From Lactuca virosa (Eukaryota > Streptophyta > Magnoliopsida > Asterales > Asteraceae), in the NCBI GenBank assembly GCA_928212115.1, contig CAKMRJ010005634.1, positions 252,545,440 to 252,609,439 of the forward strand: a DNA stretch of 64,000 nt, given 5' to 3'. Of the stretch, positions 11,967 to 22,815 are shown piece by piece. Every line of letters starts with the position of its first letter. The first letter of the stretch is position 1. The translations under genes and the position numbers were made by a program. The notes beneath the pieces were generated by a model. That model worked only from the letters and a program-made list of their open reading frames with translations, was not told the DNA's origin and made no database searches.

Positions 11967-12668
11967 CTACATGTAGTGGTTGAAGCTCTGAGAATCACGA
12001 AGCGTAGATACGAAGTTCCTCATCTCGGCTCTGGATTCTGCCGCTTGGCGCTCCGCTTCAGCCAGACGTTCCTCTAGAGTGGTTCGGTGCTCTCGAAGTT
12101 CTTGCACTTCGGTTCGGGTTGCAGCCATTTCTCGTCGAAGAAGCTCGGTGCGGTCTCGAGTTCGATTGTGGTCATCATCCAACCGGCGAATGCGAACTGA
12201 GTTAACTTGGCTGGTTGCTCCAACTTCCATGAGGTGTCGAGTGTTAACTCTTGTTTGCTCCTCGTGGCGTGTGACACAGTGAACTATGACAGGGAGGGCT
12301 CGGTCGGCTGACCCTCCTCTGCTGAGATCGTAGAAGCCTCGTTGCATGCCATAGGGAGGTCGTTGACCTTGTTCTCGGCTCCATCAATGTATAGTTTCGG
12401 CCCATTGGGGCGTCGGGCCCCGGAAGTGTCACGGAGGATTAGGGGCAGGGTGTGGATTGTAAACTTCGGGTTCGGAGTCGGTTCCATCTGAGTCTTCTTC
12501 CTCTTCACCGTCTACTGATTCTTCTTCTTCCATGTGTTCTTCATCCTCCATGGGTTCCTCATCCTCCATGGGTTCCTCTTCGGAATCTTCCTCTCGGTCT
12601 TCCACAATCCAACCGGCATTCCCTTGGTTGGGAAAGTAAGGATCACCCGGCAAATGAAATCCTGCCAT
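11967..12668 (-). pseudogene. Gyp-B1 extra ORF upstream of gag (acidic then coiled-coil)
   Basis: The ATG at 12668 opens MAGFHLPGDPYFPNQGNAGW, followed by a very acidic stretch of Glu/Asp repeats (about residues 25-70). The reading then changes frame near 12430 (NPPLILRDTSGARRPNGP) and again near 12350 (QRGFYDLSRGGSADR). It ends with a charged segment of Glu, Arg and Leu (VQELREHRTTLEERLAEAER) likely to form a coiled coil, up to 11967. So it was one ORF of roughly 230 residues, now broken by two frameshifts. It lies between PBS and gag in the same orientation. I do not recognise a known function. Similar leading ORFs exist in other plant Gypsy elements as far as I recall, but that is from memory. 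Confidence 0.6.
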
Positions 12669-13130
12669 CGTACCTGTGCGAGAATAGGGATAAGGAGGAA
12701 TGTCATGAGAAACTTTGGGAACAAGAAGTTAGTTGTCGAAGTTGTGATTACGGCTTTGTGTTAAAATACTCCAATAGTATTTTTAAGTTTGATTCTTCAA
12801 ATCTTTGGTAAGTTGCAGACTTGTTGCTCGCCATGATCCCTCTTCGGCATATATTGGTCCTACCTTGGCTAAAATATAGTTGATCAGGCTATATTCATCC
12901 AAGGTCTGACTACATACCCCGAAGTTGGACCATGGTGTCCAACTTGTCTTGATACTTTTATGTTATTGCCATTATGATACTGAAGGTGCGATTGTGCGAA
13001 TACTTTTATAAAATATTAATTCTTATTTTTAAAGTATTTTTGAAAAGCTACGTCATAGAATTTTTGTCCCGTTGTATTTATAGTTTGTATATCTTACGTG
13101 GTTCGATATACTTAGTTCACTATAAACAAA

Positions 13131-13143
13131 GCTCTGATACCAA
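13131..13143 (-). other. Primer binding site of Gyp-B1 (initiator Met tRNA)
   Basis: The minus strand reads TTGGTATCAGAGC two bases after the LTR end, complementary to the 3' end of initiator methionine tRNA. Confidence 0.9.
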
Positions 13144-13145
13144 TC

Positions 13146-15513
13146 TATCACATCCCCAAACCAGAACGGCGGAAACGTTCGGGGGTGGATGACGTCATGC
13201 TCAGTATCATAACCATAGTGAAGAAAGTTAAACACAACCATCATAGATATAATTTAAAAGGTTACATTATTTCCAAAATACATGTTTCCAAACAAATTAC
13301 ATATGATGATAAAATGTGGCAAAAGAATCTACGCCTTAGCGTCTTGACTTCAGAAATCTTGTAGTTACCTGATTCACTGATTACCTGAGAATACAAGTTG
13401 TTTTGAAAAGAGAGTATCAGCAAAAAGCTGGTGAGTGCATAAGCGATTTATAAAGAAAATAAACGTTGCTTCCTTAAAGTTTTGTTGCCAGAAAATCCAA
13501 TATTTTCTGAAAGGTTTATTGTAGTTTTAACCGAAATAAGGCTTGGTACGAGTACGAAAAATCATCGCACTTATATGTGTAATTTTATGTTTAAGTAAAA
13601 CCCCTTTTTATGAAAAGGTCGTAGAAATTTCGTGAATCGCATGTTTTGTTAATACTCCGTGCGAGGTGTTATAACCATACTAAAGACTAGAAGGCCTTGT
13701 ATGCGACGTTCTTCAGGCGTCGGAAAATTATGACTCTTGTCACCCCATACCTGCCGGTCTAGCTGTTGCAAGCAGCTTAGGTGCGGGTTTGTCAGACCCA
13801 GTATAGATCTACACACAATTATCACGTTCTCCCTCCCGGAGATTCTGATTATAACTACAGGACTTTTCTGTGGTACTTAGGAGTACCCCGAAGGAGAATG
13901 TCTCGCGAGTTTAATTAATACAAGATCACGTAGTGTGCAAATGAAATATTTGTTTTGTAAGTCGATTGAGTTACTGTTTCTTTGTCGAGTGAAGTGCTCA
14001 AACTATACCTGTTATAGTTTATCAAAAAGCGTTGCGTGTGTTTGGATAAAACCTTGTTATGCAAGTCATTGTATTTCCATAAGTCGACATTTGAAATGAT
14101 AAGTGTAAACCGTATACACACCTTGCTCAGCATGTTACAAGGTGTAGGGAAAACTCTTAAACATGTATTAGATAGTTTAAAAAAAATGTTAAGTTTAGGT
14201 TGGGTAAAATAGCCCGTGAACAGATCACAACTTTGCTGTTGTAAGCTGTCCAACTCGGTTTCAAATGTGTTTTGGTATTTTGAACTTGTAATCTCCCCCT
14301 GAAACATGAAAAACTCAGAAAAACGTAGGGGTATGAACTCACCGGGAAAGTGCGTGATTTGAAGAAAACAAGATTTTCTCGGGCGGCACCTCGACCGGAA
14401 AGTGGCGGATTTTTCGGAAATCTCGGAGCTTCGGACCTTTGCCGGGACTTAGATATGAAACCGGGAAGTCGGGATCGTTTCGGGAGGGTAGAAATATGAG
14501 GTTTGGGAGAGAATAGTGTAAATGAGCAATCAAAATCCGTAACCTTTGCATGCTATTTATAGGAGCTGGAACTGCCTTCGTACGCTGGGCGTACACCGAA
14601 GTATGCGGGGCGTACCTCGTACGCTGGGCGTACCCTCGTACGCGGGGCGTACGTTAGCGATGACGTCTCCGGTCTCCGGTCTTCAGATGGGACTGCCGTA
14701 GAGGGTGTAGGGGTGACGTTGCCGGTCCGAGACCCTTCATTCGGTACGCTGGGCGTACTCCGAAGTACGCTGGGCGTACTCCTTCGGATAAGCCTCGAAG
14801 TGTGTGCCAAAATCTTCAAAAATGCGTAACTTTCTCGTACGAGGTCCGTTTTTGACGTTCTTTATATCCACGCGTAGGTGAGAATATACTCTACAACTTT
14901 CATTTAGACTTCGTCGGCTAATTTTGAATTTATTTTGAATTATATTTTATTTAATAGGCCGGGACAGGATAATTCCGTTAAAAATCCATAACTTCTTCAT
15001 CCGATGTCCGTTTTCGTCTGTCTTTTTACCGTTGTACTAATATTGTCGAGATCTTCAATTCTAGTTTAAGTTGCGTCGGCTAAAAGTTGTTCGATCTTTA
15101 TTTCAATTTTTTAGCTGTCTACCGCTGATCTGAAATTTAGAAAAATCATAACTTCCTCATACGAAGTCAGATTTGGACGTTCTTTTTATGTATGCTCACG
15201 GTTTGTTATTTTTTACGACTTTCGTTTAGATACTTAAGGCTAAAAAGTCTTTTATTGAAATTTCACTTTTTACGCTCGACAGTGTTTTACCGGTTTAGTC
15301 GCGAATCTTTGATTAGTCAAAACTTCTTCGTTATAACTCAGATTTGAGTGTTCTCTATATTTTTGAAAACCTTGATACAATATCTATTACTTTTTGTATT
15401 CCAATTGAGACTTTAGAACACTTCGTTTTTTACGCTAATTTTATTGATTCAAAATAGTTTATAATATTTGACTTTTCGAACATTACATTGACTTGAAATA
15501 CCGGGTTGTCACA
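13146..15513 (-). repeat. Gyp-B1 5' LTR
   Basis: 2368 bp. In element sense it starts TGTGACAACCCGG at 15513 and ends at 13146 beside the PBS. It is the full-length copy of the 3' LTR. Bases 14930-15513 are absent from the 3' LTR. Confidence 0.9.
14579..14784 (-). repeat. GTACGCKGGGCGTAC palindrome array in Gyp-B1 5' LTR
   Basis: This is the same array as at 7231, but the distal part has two copies near 14743 and 14765 where the 3' LTR has one near 7396. The array gained or lost a 21-bp unit after insertion. Confidence 0.8.
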
Positions 15514-15518
15514 AATTT

Positions 15519-15953
15519 CATGAACTATGAGGTTTCTTATTTAGTGTGCACATTAGGGTTACACCATGTAACTCATGACTTTCCATATTCCTCATGATCC
15601 ATGGGTTTCAATCTCCATGGAGTATCCATGGGTCACCACATGGGTTTAGCCCAACATGAAGAACTATGGATCATATGCCCACTTCATAAGAATGAATTAT
15701 TTACCAAATCAATCCCCATTTATTTAATTAGTCTCTTTTGATCATAAAATTAATTCCAAACTAATTCTTGATCAATACTAATTAAATAATATTAATATAT
15801 TAGAACTTATAATATATTAATAAATCATAAATATCCTCTTCTGACAAAAGTCTATCCAAATTGTTCCAATGCCATGCAACCCAAATGGACCATGCTACTT
15901 TCGGGTCAAGTACATACTAACAATAGTTATGGGCTTATAAACCTAATCCAACA
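15519..15953 (-). repeat. Cop-2 3' LTR, part 2
   Basis: This continues the LTR begun at 5456 and ends aatccaaca at 15953. Together with part 1 it makes 775 bp, against 774 bp for the 5' LTR. Confidence 0.9.
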
Positions 15954-17580
15954 GTCTCCCACTTGGATAAGTCTAATAACTATTATTGCAAGCATAACTC
16001 CAACCCGACTACCAATCGTAGCTCTTAAAAGCCGCTGACGAACTCTGATCTAGTCAATGGCGTGTCTATTAGATAAGGGATCATATATTCCTACATTCTA
16101 GATATCATATGGACTGAGACATGGATTTTAATCATTCTCTCTTTCCATCTGTTGTTTCCCAATTTCCGATTTATGACAACCGACTAATTGAACAAATCAA
16201 ATCAGTCCAGGCTTGGCCAAGCACTTAGGGGTGTCATCACTAAATCATTAAGGGGCCCACAGAGATCGCTTTTATCCACATGTGGTAAAAGGAATGGATA
16301 AACTTCGACCCAAATGCTCACTTGTACTTACTCATCAAATTACACATAACGATATGTTTTTTAACAACCAAGTTACTTGTGCGTTTACATATGTCAATGT
16401 GCAACCGAATTGCAACTACAACTCACATGTCTCTGTTTGAAGAATATAAGATATTATCGTCTCATGATCACTCATGATAAAATCCATAAAGTGATTCAAA
16501 TAAGCGTGGTTTGAATCCAATACTCGAATCTTATTCCAGGAGCACTCATGAACATTGTAGCAAACTTGTGCTATGACCAAAACACACCTCTACAGACCCA
16601 TTCATGACAGTCTTGCCTCAATACCTACTTCCAAAGTATGATCGACTTTGGATGGTTTAAATAACCTAGTTATTCGGGAAGTCAAAACATGCAAAGTGAA
16701 ACACAAGAACAATACTAATCCTATATGGCCCCAATACTTTTGAGCCATATTGATTACTCATTATTCATTGTATAATGTTTCGAATAATCAACTTAATACT
16801 TGAATTAAAAGCATAGTCATGCCATGCTCCAAGCATGCACACTATGTTTGTCTAAACAATAGTTATTCCATGCTCCAAGCATGCACACTATGTTTGTCTT
16901 TGGTCCTTACTTTGTGAAATAGATCAATTGAAAAACATTTCAATGATGCTCATTTCACAATTTCAAATCCTTATTGCAAGTGTAAGAATTCCAAATTCTT
17001 GTCACTGCTAGAAAGTGTTACATTCTAAACTATCATGCAATGATTCTTTTGTAATGTCTAGGTACCAAAAATCACAGAGGCTTGAGCAATGATATTACCA
17101 AATATTCCTTTGGAGATTGTTACAGGATAATTCCATGGAAATGAAGTCTCAAATTCAAAGTACATTCCTTTGAACATCCTTATTGCATAAAAGTTTCTAA
17201 CTTTATCATCTATTCTTCTAACTCCCAATATGGAAACATTCCATATTTTCCATACGACAATTCATTATTAATAGACTCATGTCTATTCATAATAATGTCA
17301 ATATGGTCCTTCTATTATTATACTTCCAACAGTCCTTAAGCGACCAATCTTTGGTGAACCTTAGATTGTTCTTAACAGTTGTTTAACCACTTTAGTCAAA
17401 TCTGGTTATATTCCTTTTTCCTTCTTAATGCCCTAGGCATTTGGAAAATTAGAACACGAGAATATTATAGCATATGCAATCGACCCTATACCCGAAGTAT
17501 ATGGGACACGATTCATAATGTCTAACATAAAGACACGATACTTAATCAGTCTTTTGCTATAAATTTTTATATTTGCCATG

Positions 17581-17636
17581 TTCTCACAATTCGAATTATG
17601 AAAAGGGATGCCGTAATCATAATCGAATTTTGAGAA
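17581..17636 (-). other. Hairpin with CGGCATCCC loop, Cop-2 3' region
   Basis: About 20 bases at 17581-17601 pair with 17617-17636 (one mismatch or bulge) around the loop TTACGGCATCCCTTT (element sense). Confidence 0.65.
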
Positions 17637-18082
17637 CGCAATTAACATTTCTATATATAGAATTTCCTTATGTTGAACGATTCCAACATAACATTCATAT
17701 ATATTTGACTAAAATTGATTAAAAAACTCAATCTATGCTTTTAGAATTGAAATGAAGTACGAATTCCTCTCCCTTAATTATAGCAAAACAACTTTTCAAA
17801 CCCGGCAACTTTGCAAATTTGAAACTTTTGTTTTCTATAATTAACTTTACTAACTTGCAACACTTAACATAATAATCATGCTCCCACTAACATGATAATT
17901 ATTAGCATAACACTTATGCTCTCACTAGCTTTGACATGTATCCAGAAATCAGTTGGACTTCTAGAAATCAATACTTATTGACTTTCTTTCCAAAGTTCAG
18001 ATTTCTGATACTAGATGTTTCGATAAGACTTTATCTAAGCTTCTTAAACTCATACACCTTCCCTTAGAAAGCTCATATGTGT

Positions 18083-18143
18083 GTCTAAACAATTTTAGAA
18101 GTATGAAGAGGTATGTCGTAATCATAGTATCAATTGTTTAGAC
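18083..18143 (-). other. Long hairpin with variant loop, Cop-2 3' region
   Basis: gtctaaacaatt at 18083-18094 is perfectly complementary to 18132-18143. An inner helix closes a loop reading TTACGACATACCTCT in element sense. Confidence 0.65.
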
Positions 18144-18152
18144 CTTTGCCAT

Positions 18153-18207
18153 TTCTCACAATTCGAACTATGAAGAGGGATGTCGTAATCATAATCGAAT
18201 TTGAGAA
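18153..18207 (-). other. Hairpin with CGACATCCC loop, Cop-2 3' region
   Basis: About 20 bases at 18153-18173 pair with 18189-18207 around TTACGACATCCCTCT (element sense). The stem sequence resembles the one at 17581. Confidence 0.65.
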
Positions 18208-18562
18208 ACGCAAGTATCATAATTGCTAACTATTTAAAATCTACTTAGTGAAAGCATTTCCTCACCATCATTTTCATGAATCGAAGAGAAACCTTATGAC
18301 ACTTAGATTTTATGGTGTATGTGTTCCTATCCATGTGAATTTTTCAAAACCATAATCACAAGACAAGGTTAGTGACAAATCCAAATTCATATGGAATGAA
18401 CTTGTTCATTCTTAATTTCTTGCCACCTGGAAGCACAAGGGTGTACCATTGCTTCCAGGTTGTTATGCAACCAATTGAGAACTCTCAGAACTCATATGCA
18501 TAGTCAACTTTAACTGGAATGGGCACATAAAACAAGAATATGTCAACACGATAGGTTACAAA

Positions 18563-18567
18563 CCTCA
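18563..18567. repeat. Target site duplication of Gyp-A1, left copy (cctca)
   Basis: cctca at 18563-18567 recurs at 28100-28104, directly outside the two LTR ends. Confidence 0.9.
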
Positions 18568-18625
18568 TGTAGCACCCAATTCCAAGTACGCATTTAATTC
18601 AAGCATTTTTATGTTTTTCCCTGGG

Positions 18626-19751
18626 ACTCGACGAGTCGGAGGACCCACTCGTCGAGTAGAGTCGAGATCCGCAGACATCTTAAGTGACCTACTCGACGAG
18701 TCGGAAGACGGAATCGGCGAGTAGGCGCTGTGCGAGTAAAACCCTAAATCTGAGGGTTTGCACCCTATATAAACACCTTAACTCAGCCTCCCTTGTCCCT
18801 AACACTCTCTTAGAGCTGGATATCGAAACCCTAGCCGTTTGTGTGTATGTGTTAAGGCCATTTTGGTATTCTTGGTTGGTTTGTGAAGCTTGGAAGGAAA
18901 GAGGAAGCTTGGGATTTCGAGTTGGGACTTGTAGATCCAGAGATCTTACTTCATCTTCAGCTCAAGCAAAGGTAAATGCCCCCTGTTTTGGTCTTCCTTT
19001 TTGGTTGTTCATCTTTAGGGCCTATAGTCTTAGTGCATTTAGGGCTTCTTAAGCCATATTCGGATTTTGTAAGGTGATTCATGGGGTTCTACTTCCAGAT
19101 CTGAGTCATTGGAGGGGTCTCATGGCATAAAGGTGCCAACTTTATGGCCATGAGAGCCCCATGCACATTGTAGAGCACCTTCTATGGACTTTTGAGCTAA
19201 AAAACCCATGCATGTGCATCAAGTTTAGAGCTTTACGTATAAAATGACATTAGAGGCCAGATCTATGGTTTTGTTGGTGTGTTAAATCCCATTTAGATCG
19301 ACTGTATAGAAATGGTCAAGGTTGGACTCGGCGAGTCGTTCTTGGAACTCGGTGAGTCGGTGCGCTTTCAGCCATCTTAAACCCTCCTGTGATGGTCAGT
19401 TGTTAGAAGAGGGAGTCCCATAGCTGTTTAGACGTGTTGGGAGACCTGGAGTTCATAGGACTCGACGAGTGCACGAGTAGACTCGGCGAGTCCAAGGCAA
19501 TCTCCCAACTCTTGAAGATGAACTCGACGAGTTGTTCATACAACTCGGCGAGTGGAGGATAGGACGTGTTCTTAGGATGAAGATGGACTCGACGAGTGTT
19601 CATACCGCTCGGCGAGTCGGATGAAGGTTCATCCGAGGTTGTGTTAGAAGGAGAACTCGTCGAGTCGTTGCTAAACTCGACGAGTAGGGACGTGGATGAG
19701 GACAGTTAAAGAGATAGGGACTCGACGAGTTGACGACCCAACTCGGCGAGT
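18626..19751 (+). repeat. Paired ACTCGNCGAGT palindromes in Gyp-A1 5' LTR
   Basis: Eight pairs start at 18626/18647, 18691/18712, 19326/19347, 19460/19481, 19522/19543, 19587/19607, 19655/19675 and 19720/19741. The two members of each pair are 20-21 bp apart. The last five pairs recur every 62-68 bp. Within a pair the centre usually changes, most often A then G. A few copies are degenerate. Confidence 0.85.
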
Positions 19752-20087
19752 CGGGTCAACTGGAAGTTGACTTTGACTTTGACTTGGACTTGGTCTGGGG
19801 TAAAATAGTCATTTTACCCTAAGGGTAGATATCGGATTCTGATTAAGTGTTTTGTTGGGATTATTGCCGGAGGATTTCCGGATCAGCAGCAGTCAGAGAT
19901 TTCCCGCACAGATTATCAGCAGCTACTCATTTGAGGTGAGTTACCTTTCAGTAGCGGTGGGTCTACGGCCACAATGCCGGTCCACGATTAGGAGTTGTAT
20001 GTTAGATGATTGTCTTTGTGACATCCATCTAGGGTTGCTACTACCTGATATGTTTATGTGCTAGCATGATATGTTATATGATATTAT

Positions 20088-20340
20088 GTGGTAGTAGTAG
20101 GAGGTGAAATAGTCCTCGGATGTCGGTCGTAAGGACCGACGGGTAAGTCAAGCACCCCAGAATGGCTTGACCTGGGTAGTCAGGCACCCCAGAATTGCCT
20201 GGCAGTATATGTGTGTTATGTGGTAGTGGTAGGGGGTGAAATAGCCCCCGGTAGTCGGGTGAAACAGACCGACGGGTAAGTCAAGCACCCCAGAATGGCT
20301 TGACCTGGGTAGTCAGGCACCCCAGAACTGCCTGACAGTA
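20088..20340 (+). repeat. Two tandem units (about 130 bp) with hairpins in Gyp-A1 5' LTR
   Basis: Each unit contains a GTCAAGC/GCTTGAC hairpin and a GTCAGGC/GCCTGAC-type hairpin around the same loop (ACCCCAGAA). Positions are 20147-20171, 20179-20203, 20280-20304 and 20312-20336. The 3' LTR has the same units at about 27530-27780 with some pairs lost. Confidence 0.75.
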
Positions 20341-20659
20341 TGTATTGTATATGTGTGGTACGATGGGGGAACTCACTAAGCTTCATGCTTACAGTTTACA
20401 GTTTTGGTTTCAGGTACCTCTTCAGCGAAGGGGAAGGAGCTGGCGCGGTAGCAGCACATCATACACACACGCATTGATTTTCCGCACTTGAGATATTCTG
20501 GGATTGTACTCTGACATGTTGCTATTATATGTTTTGGGTTTTCAGACATGATACATTGATTCACAAAATGTTATACTGTTACGTAGATTTCTTGTGAATG
20601 TTTTTATAATCAGTTAATTAAAATGAAATTTTTGGACTCGAAATTTGGGATGTTACAAG

Positions 20660-20671
20660 TTGGTATCAGAG
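20660..20671 (+). other. Primer binding site of Gyp-A1 (initiator Met tRNA)
   Basis: TTGGTATCAGAG two bases after the LTR end. Confidence 0.9.
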
Positions 20672-21548
20672 GCCTGGTTTGAGGGATTCAGACACACCTT
20701 CGGGGTGTCTGAACTCAAATCGAGGGATTTAAAGGATATTTTTTACAAGAAAAATGGTTTTCTAAAAGCTAAGTTAAAAGAGTTTTGAGAAAGAACGAAG
20801 TGTGTGATGTGCGCGACCGGCCGAGCTCAAGTTAGTATTCCCCAAAGTACTAAGGATCTAGGAATGATGCCTTATGTGCCTTCTTTATGTGTTTCAGTTT
20901 ATGAGAATTGCATGCTAGTATTGAGTAGACAGTGATAGGATAGCCTATTTAGGTTATGTCTGGTAGTATGAGCTCGGCTTTGTATGCTAGTAAAGTTTTC
21001 TGTTTTGAGGATAGGATTGCTTGAGATCGATCCCTGTGGTCTGAATGCTGCTTGCTTTGTGCTTTGTGGGACTTTGAGTGATGGGAGTTAGCTATTAGGT
21101 GAATACGTTAAGTCACATGTAATAAGGGTTGAATAATCTTAGAGAATTGGATTTGACCCTATTGTGCAGCTCTTGTTTGAGTCTAACCGTTGTAGGGATG
21201 AGTCTTTTACTCGAAGGATTATCTGAGCCTCGTTACATGTGATGGTATTTAGGTAATGGCTAATTGGTATTACAAGGAGGCCTTCAGCAGCTGAGGACCG
21301 GTTTGGGTGAAGTCAGAGATTTTCCCCTAGGGTAAGCCTAGGATGAGAGTAGTAGTGACTTGGTGGAGTCGAGGCGGTTCTTGAGGAAAGTACGGATAGA
21401 TGTGGAAGGTAGTATGGGCCCGTACTACTGAAAGCAGAGGATCCGTACTTGAATCGAGAAAGGCTGAGGTAAGACCAAGGAGCTCGTGATGGATGTGATC
21501 CCTCTGGATGTATCAGTATCACTGACGGTTGTCATTATGTATTGCAGA
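20672..21548 (+). other. Gyp-A1 leader between PBS and gag
   Basis: Untranslated leader. I see no gene or obvious repeat in it. Confidence 0.6.
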
Positions 21549-22773
21549 ATGGTGGTACTACGTCCGAGGCCAGCAGTTGGCAGTTCAGGATAGGGATTGG
21601 GTTCGGGCTCAGGTTCCGAACCAGTGGATGAGAGGCTGCGCGAGTTTATCGCGTCCGAGATCACTAGAGGCATCCTTGATGCGACCCCGGTCATCTTTGG
21701 GTCGATCAAGGAAGGGATTGTCGAGCTGATGGAGGATCGCCTCCGGGCGTTCAGGAGCGACATGGCGACCAGCCAATCGGGATCACTCACCCTGTCCTTT
21801 AAGGACTTCAGGGGCAGTGGTGCGCCGGATTTCCATGGGGCGCAGGACCCCATTATGGCCAGACGGTGGATTGGAGACATTGAGTCTGCACAGTTGACCA
21901 ACTTTTGCCCTGAGGGGTCGAAGGTGAGATATGCAGCAGGATACTTGAGAGATAGGGCTAGGGATTGGTGGGAGTCGGTTGGTGACTCTCTGGGAGCCTC
22001 GGCTGTTGAGGCTATGACATGGCCGGACTTTGTGACTCGGTTCAGAGCGGAGTTTGCACCTGCAGTGGAGCTCCAGCAGTTGGCGAGGGAGTTCTTAGAT
22101 ATGAGACAGACTACAGAGACTGTGGCGGGAGATCACCGCCAAGTTCCGGGAGAGGGCATTGCTAGTGCCCCAGTATGCGGGAGATGAGGACATGAGGAGG
22201 ACCCGCTACCATGACATGCTGCGAGCCGACATTTGGGAGCATGTTAGTTTTTTAGCTTGCCCTACCCTGGATTCCATGATTTCTAGGGCAAGGGAAAGGG
22301 AGATTGATCTGGAGCACATCCGGAAGAGGAAGGTAGAGGAGGGGCAGGTGACTGGGGCTTCGGGGAAGAAGCCCAAGGGACCAGATGGTAGGCCGAAAGG
22401 CCAGCCATGACAGGGCCGCTGCATGAAGTGCGGCAGGCAGCACGAGGGAATATGTAGGTTGGGATCGTGGGGCTGCTACAAGTGCGGCAAGGCGGGGCAC
22501 TTCAGCAGGGATTGTACCGCCCCTGCACCCACTATTCAGACATCTGAGTTGCTGTGTTTCCACTGCAACTAGAGGGGCCACAAGAAGGCCAATTTCCCCC
22601 AGCTGACAGCAGCAGCGCCAGTGAAGGCGCCAGCTCCAGCGACCCTACAGATTACTGATGGCCGGCAGGGCAAGGCAGAGGCTGCAGTGGTGAGGAGCCG
22701 GGCTTTCCAGTTGACGACCGAGGAGGCACGCGCAACACCCGATGTGGTGACGGGTATGATTCTTTCCCTCTGA
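21549..22773 (+). pseudogene. Gyp-A1 gag
   Basis: The ATG at 21549 starts MVVLRPRPAVGSSG and is interrupted by TAG at 21591-21593. The core gag domain follows (RDWWESVGDSLGA, about 21955-22000). An extra G near 22125 shifts the frame, which resumes in the track of 22159. TGA at 22408-22410 and TAG at 22569-22571 (a Gln codon in Gyp-A2) lie in the zinc-finger region. The fingers are CMKCGRQHEGIC, CYKCGKAGHFSRDC and a third that has lost its last Cys to Phe. Without splicing, the frame ends VVTGMILSL at TGA 22771-22773. Gag forms the particle that packages the RNA. Confidence 0.88.
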
Positions 22774-22815
22774 TTTCTTTTTGATGTTTATGATATTGAT
22801 ATGTGCTCTGTTTAG
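22754..22815 (+). other. Putative 62-nt intron between gag and protease, Gyp-A1
   Basis: GTATGATTC... to ...TGCTCTGTTTAG. Reading across without this segment joins VVTG directly to SFHMNGIPV in one frame. The segment is T-rich and contains stops. Gyp-A2 has the same segment at 74 nt with the same ends. The placement of the splice sites is my inference. Confidence 0.55.

Larger units (their letters stand above)
5796..15513 (-). mobile_element. Gyp-B1: Ty3/Gypsy chromovirus-like element with internal deletion
   Basis: The element is 9.7 kb with an intact 5-bp target duplication. In element order: 5' LTR (15513-13146), PBS, an extra upstream ORF, gag, protease, RT, RNase H and the start of integrase, then a deletion that jumps straight into the middle of the 3' LTR. 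The integrase glutamate, the C-terminal part, the PPT and about 580 bp of LTR are missing. It cannot move on its own. Confidence 0.9.
15954..18567 (-). other. Cop-2 PPT and 3' noncoding region
   Basis: In element sense the polypurine tract AAGTGGGAGAC lies next to the LTR (15954-15964). The remaining 2.6 kb hold no recognisable coding sequence. The part next to the PPT is conserved in Cop-3 (38004-38700) and Cop-5. Three hairpins with the CGGCATCCC-type loop lie at 17581-18207. Bases 16000-17580 show nothing else I can name. Confidence 0.75.
18568..20657 (+). repeat. Gyp-A1 5' LTR
   Basis: 2090 bp, TGTAGCACCC...GGGATGTTACA. It contains eight pairs of ACTCGNCGAGT palindromes and, near its 3' end, two tandem units with hairpins. 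Open frames in it (for example 18684-19052) have no domain. Confidence 0.93.

Noticed and set aside
18761..18775. AAACCCTAAA-type telomere-like words
   Set aside because: Single copies only, not arrays. Common in plant LTRs and promoters.
18684..19052. 122-codon plus-strand frame that could look like a small gene
   Set aside because: Inside the Gyp-A1 5' LTR. The matching part of the 3' LTR is deleted, and no motif is present.
20660..20671. tRNA-like sequence TTGGTATCAGAG
   Set aside because: It is a primer binding site beside an LTR, complementary to a tRNA end. No cloverleaf follows. The same applies at the other six sites.
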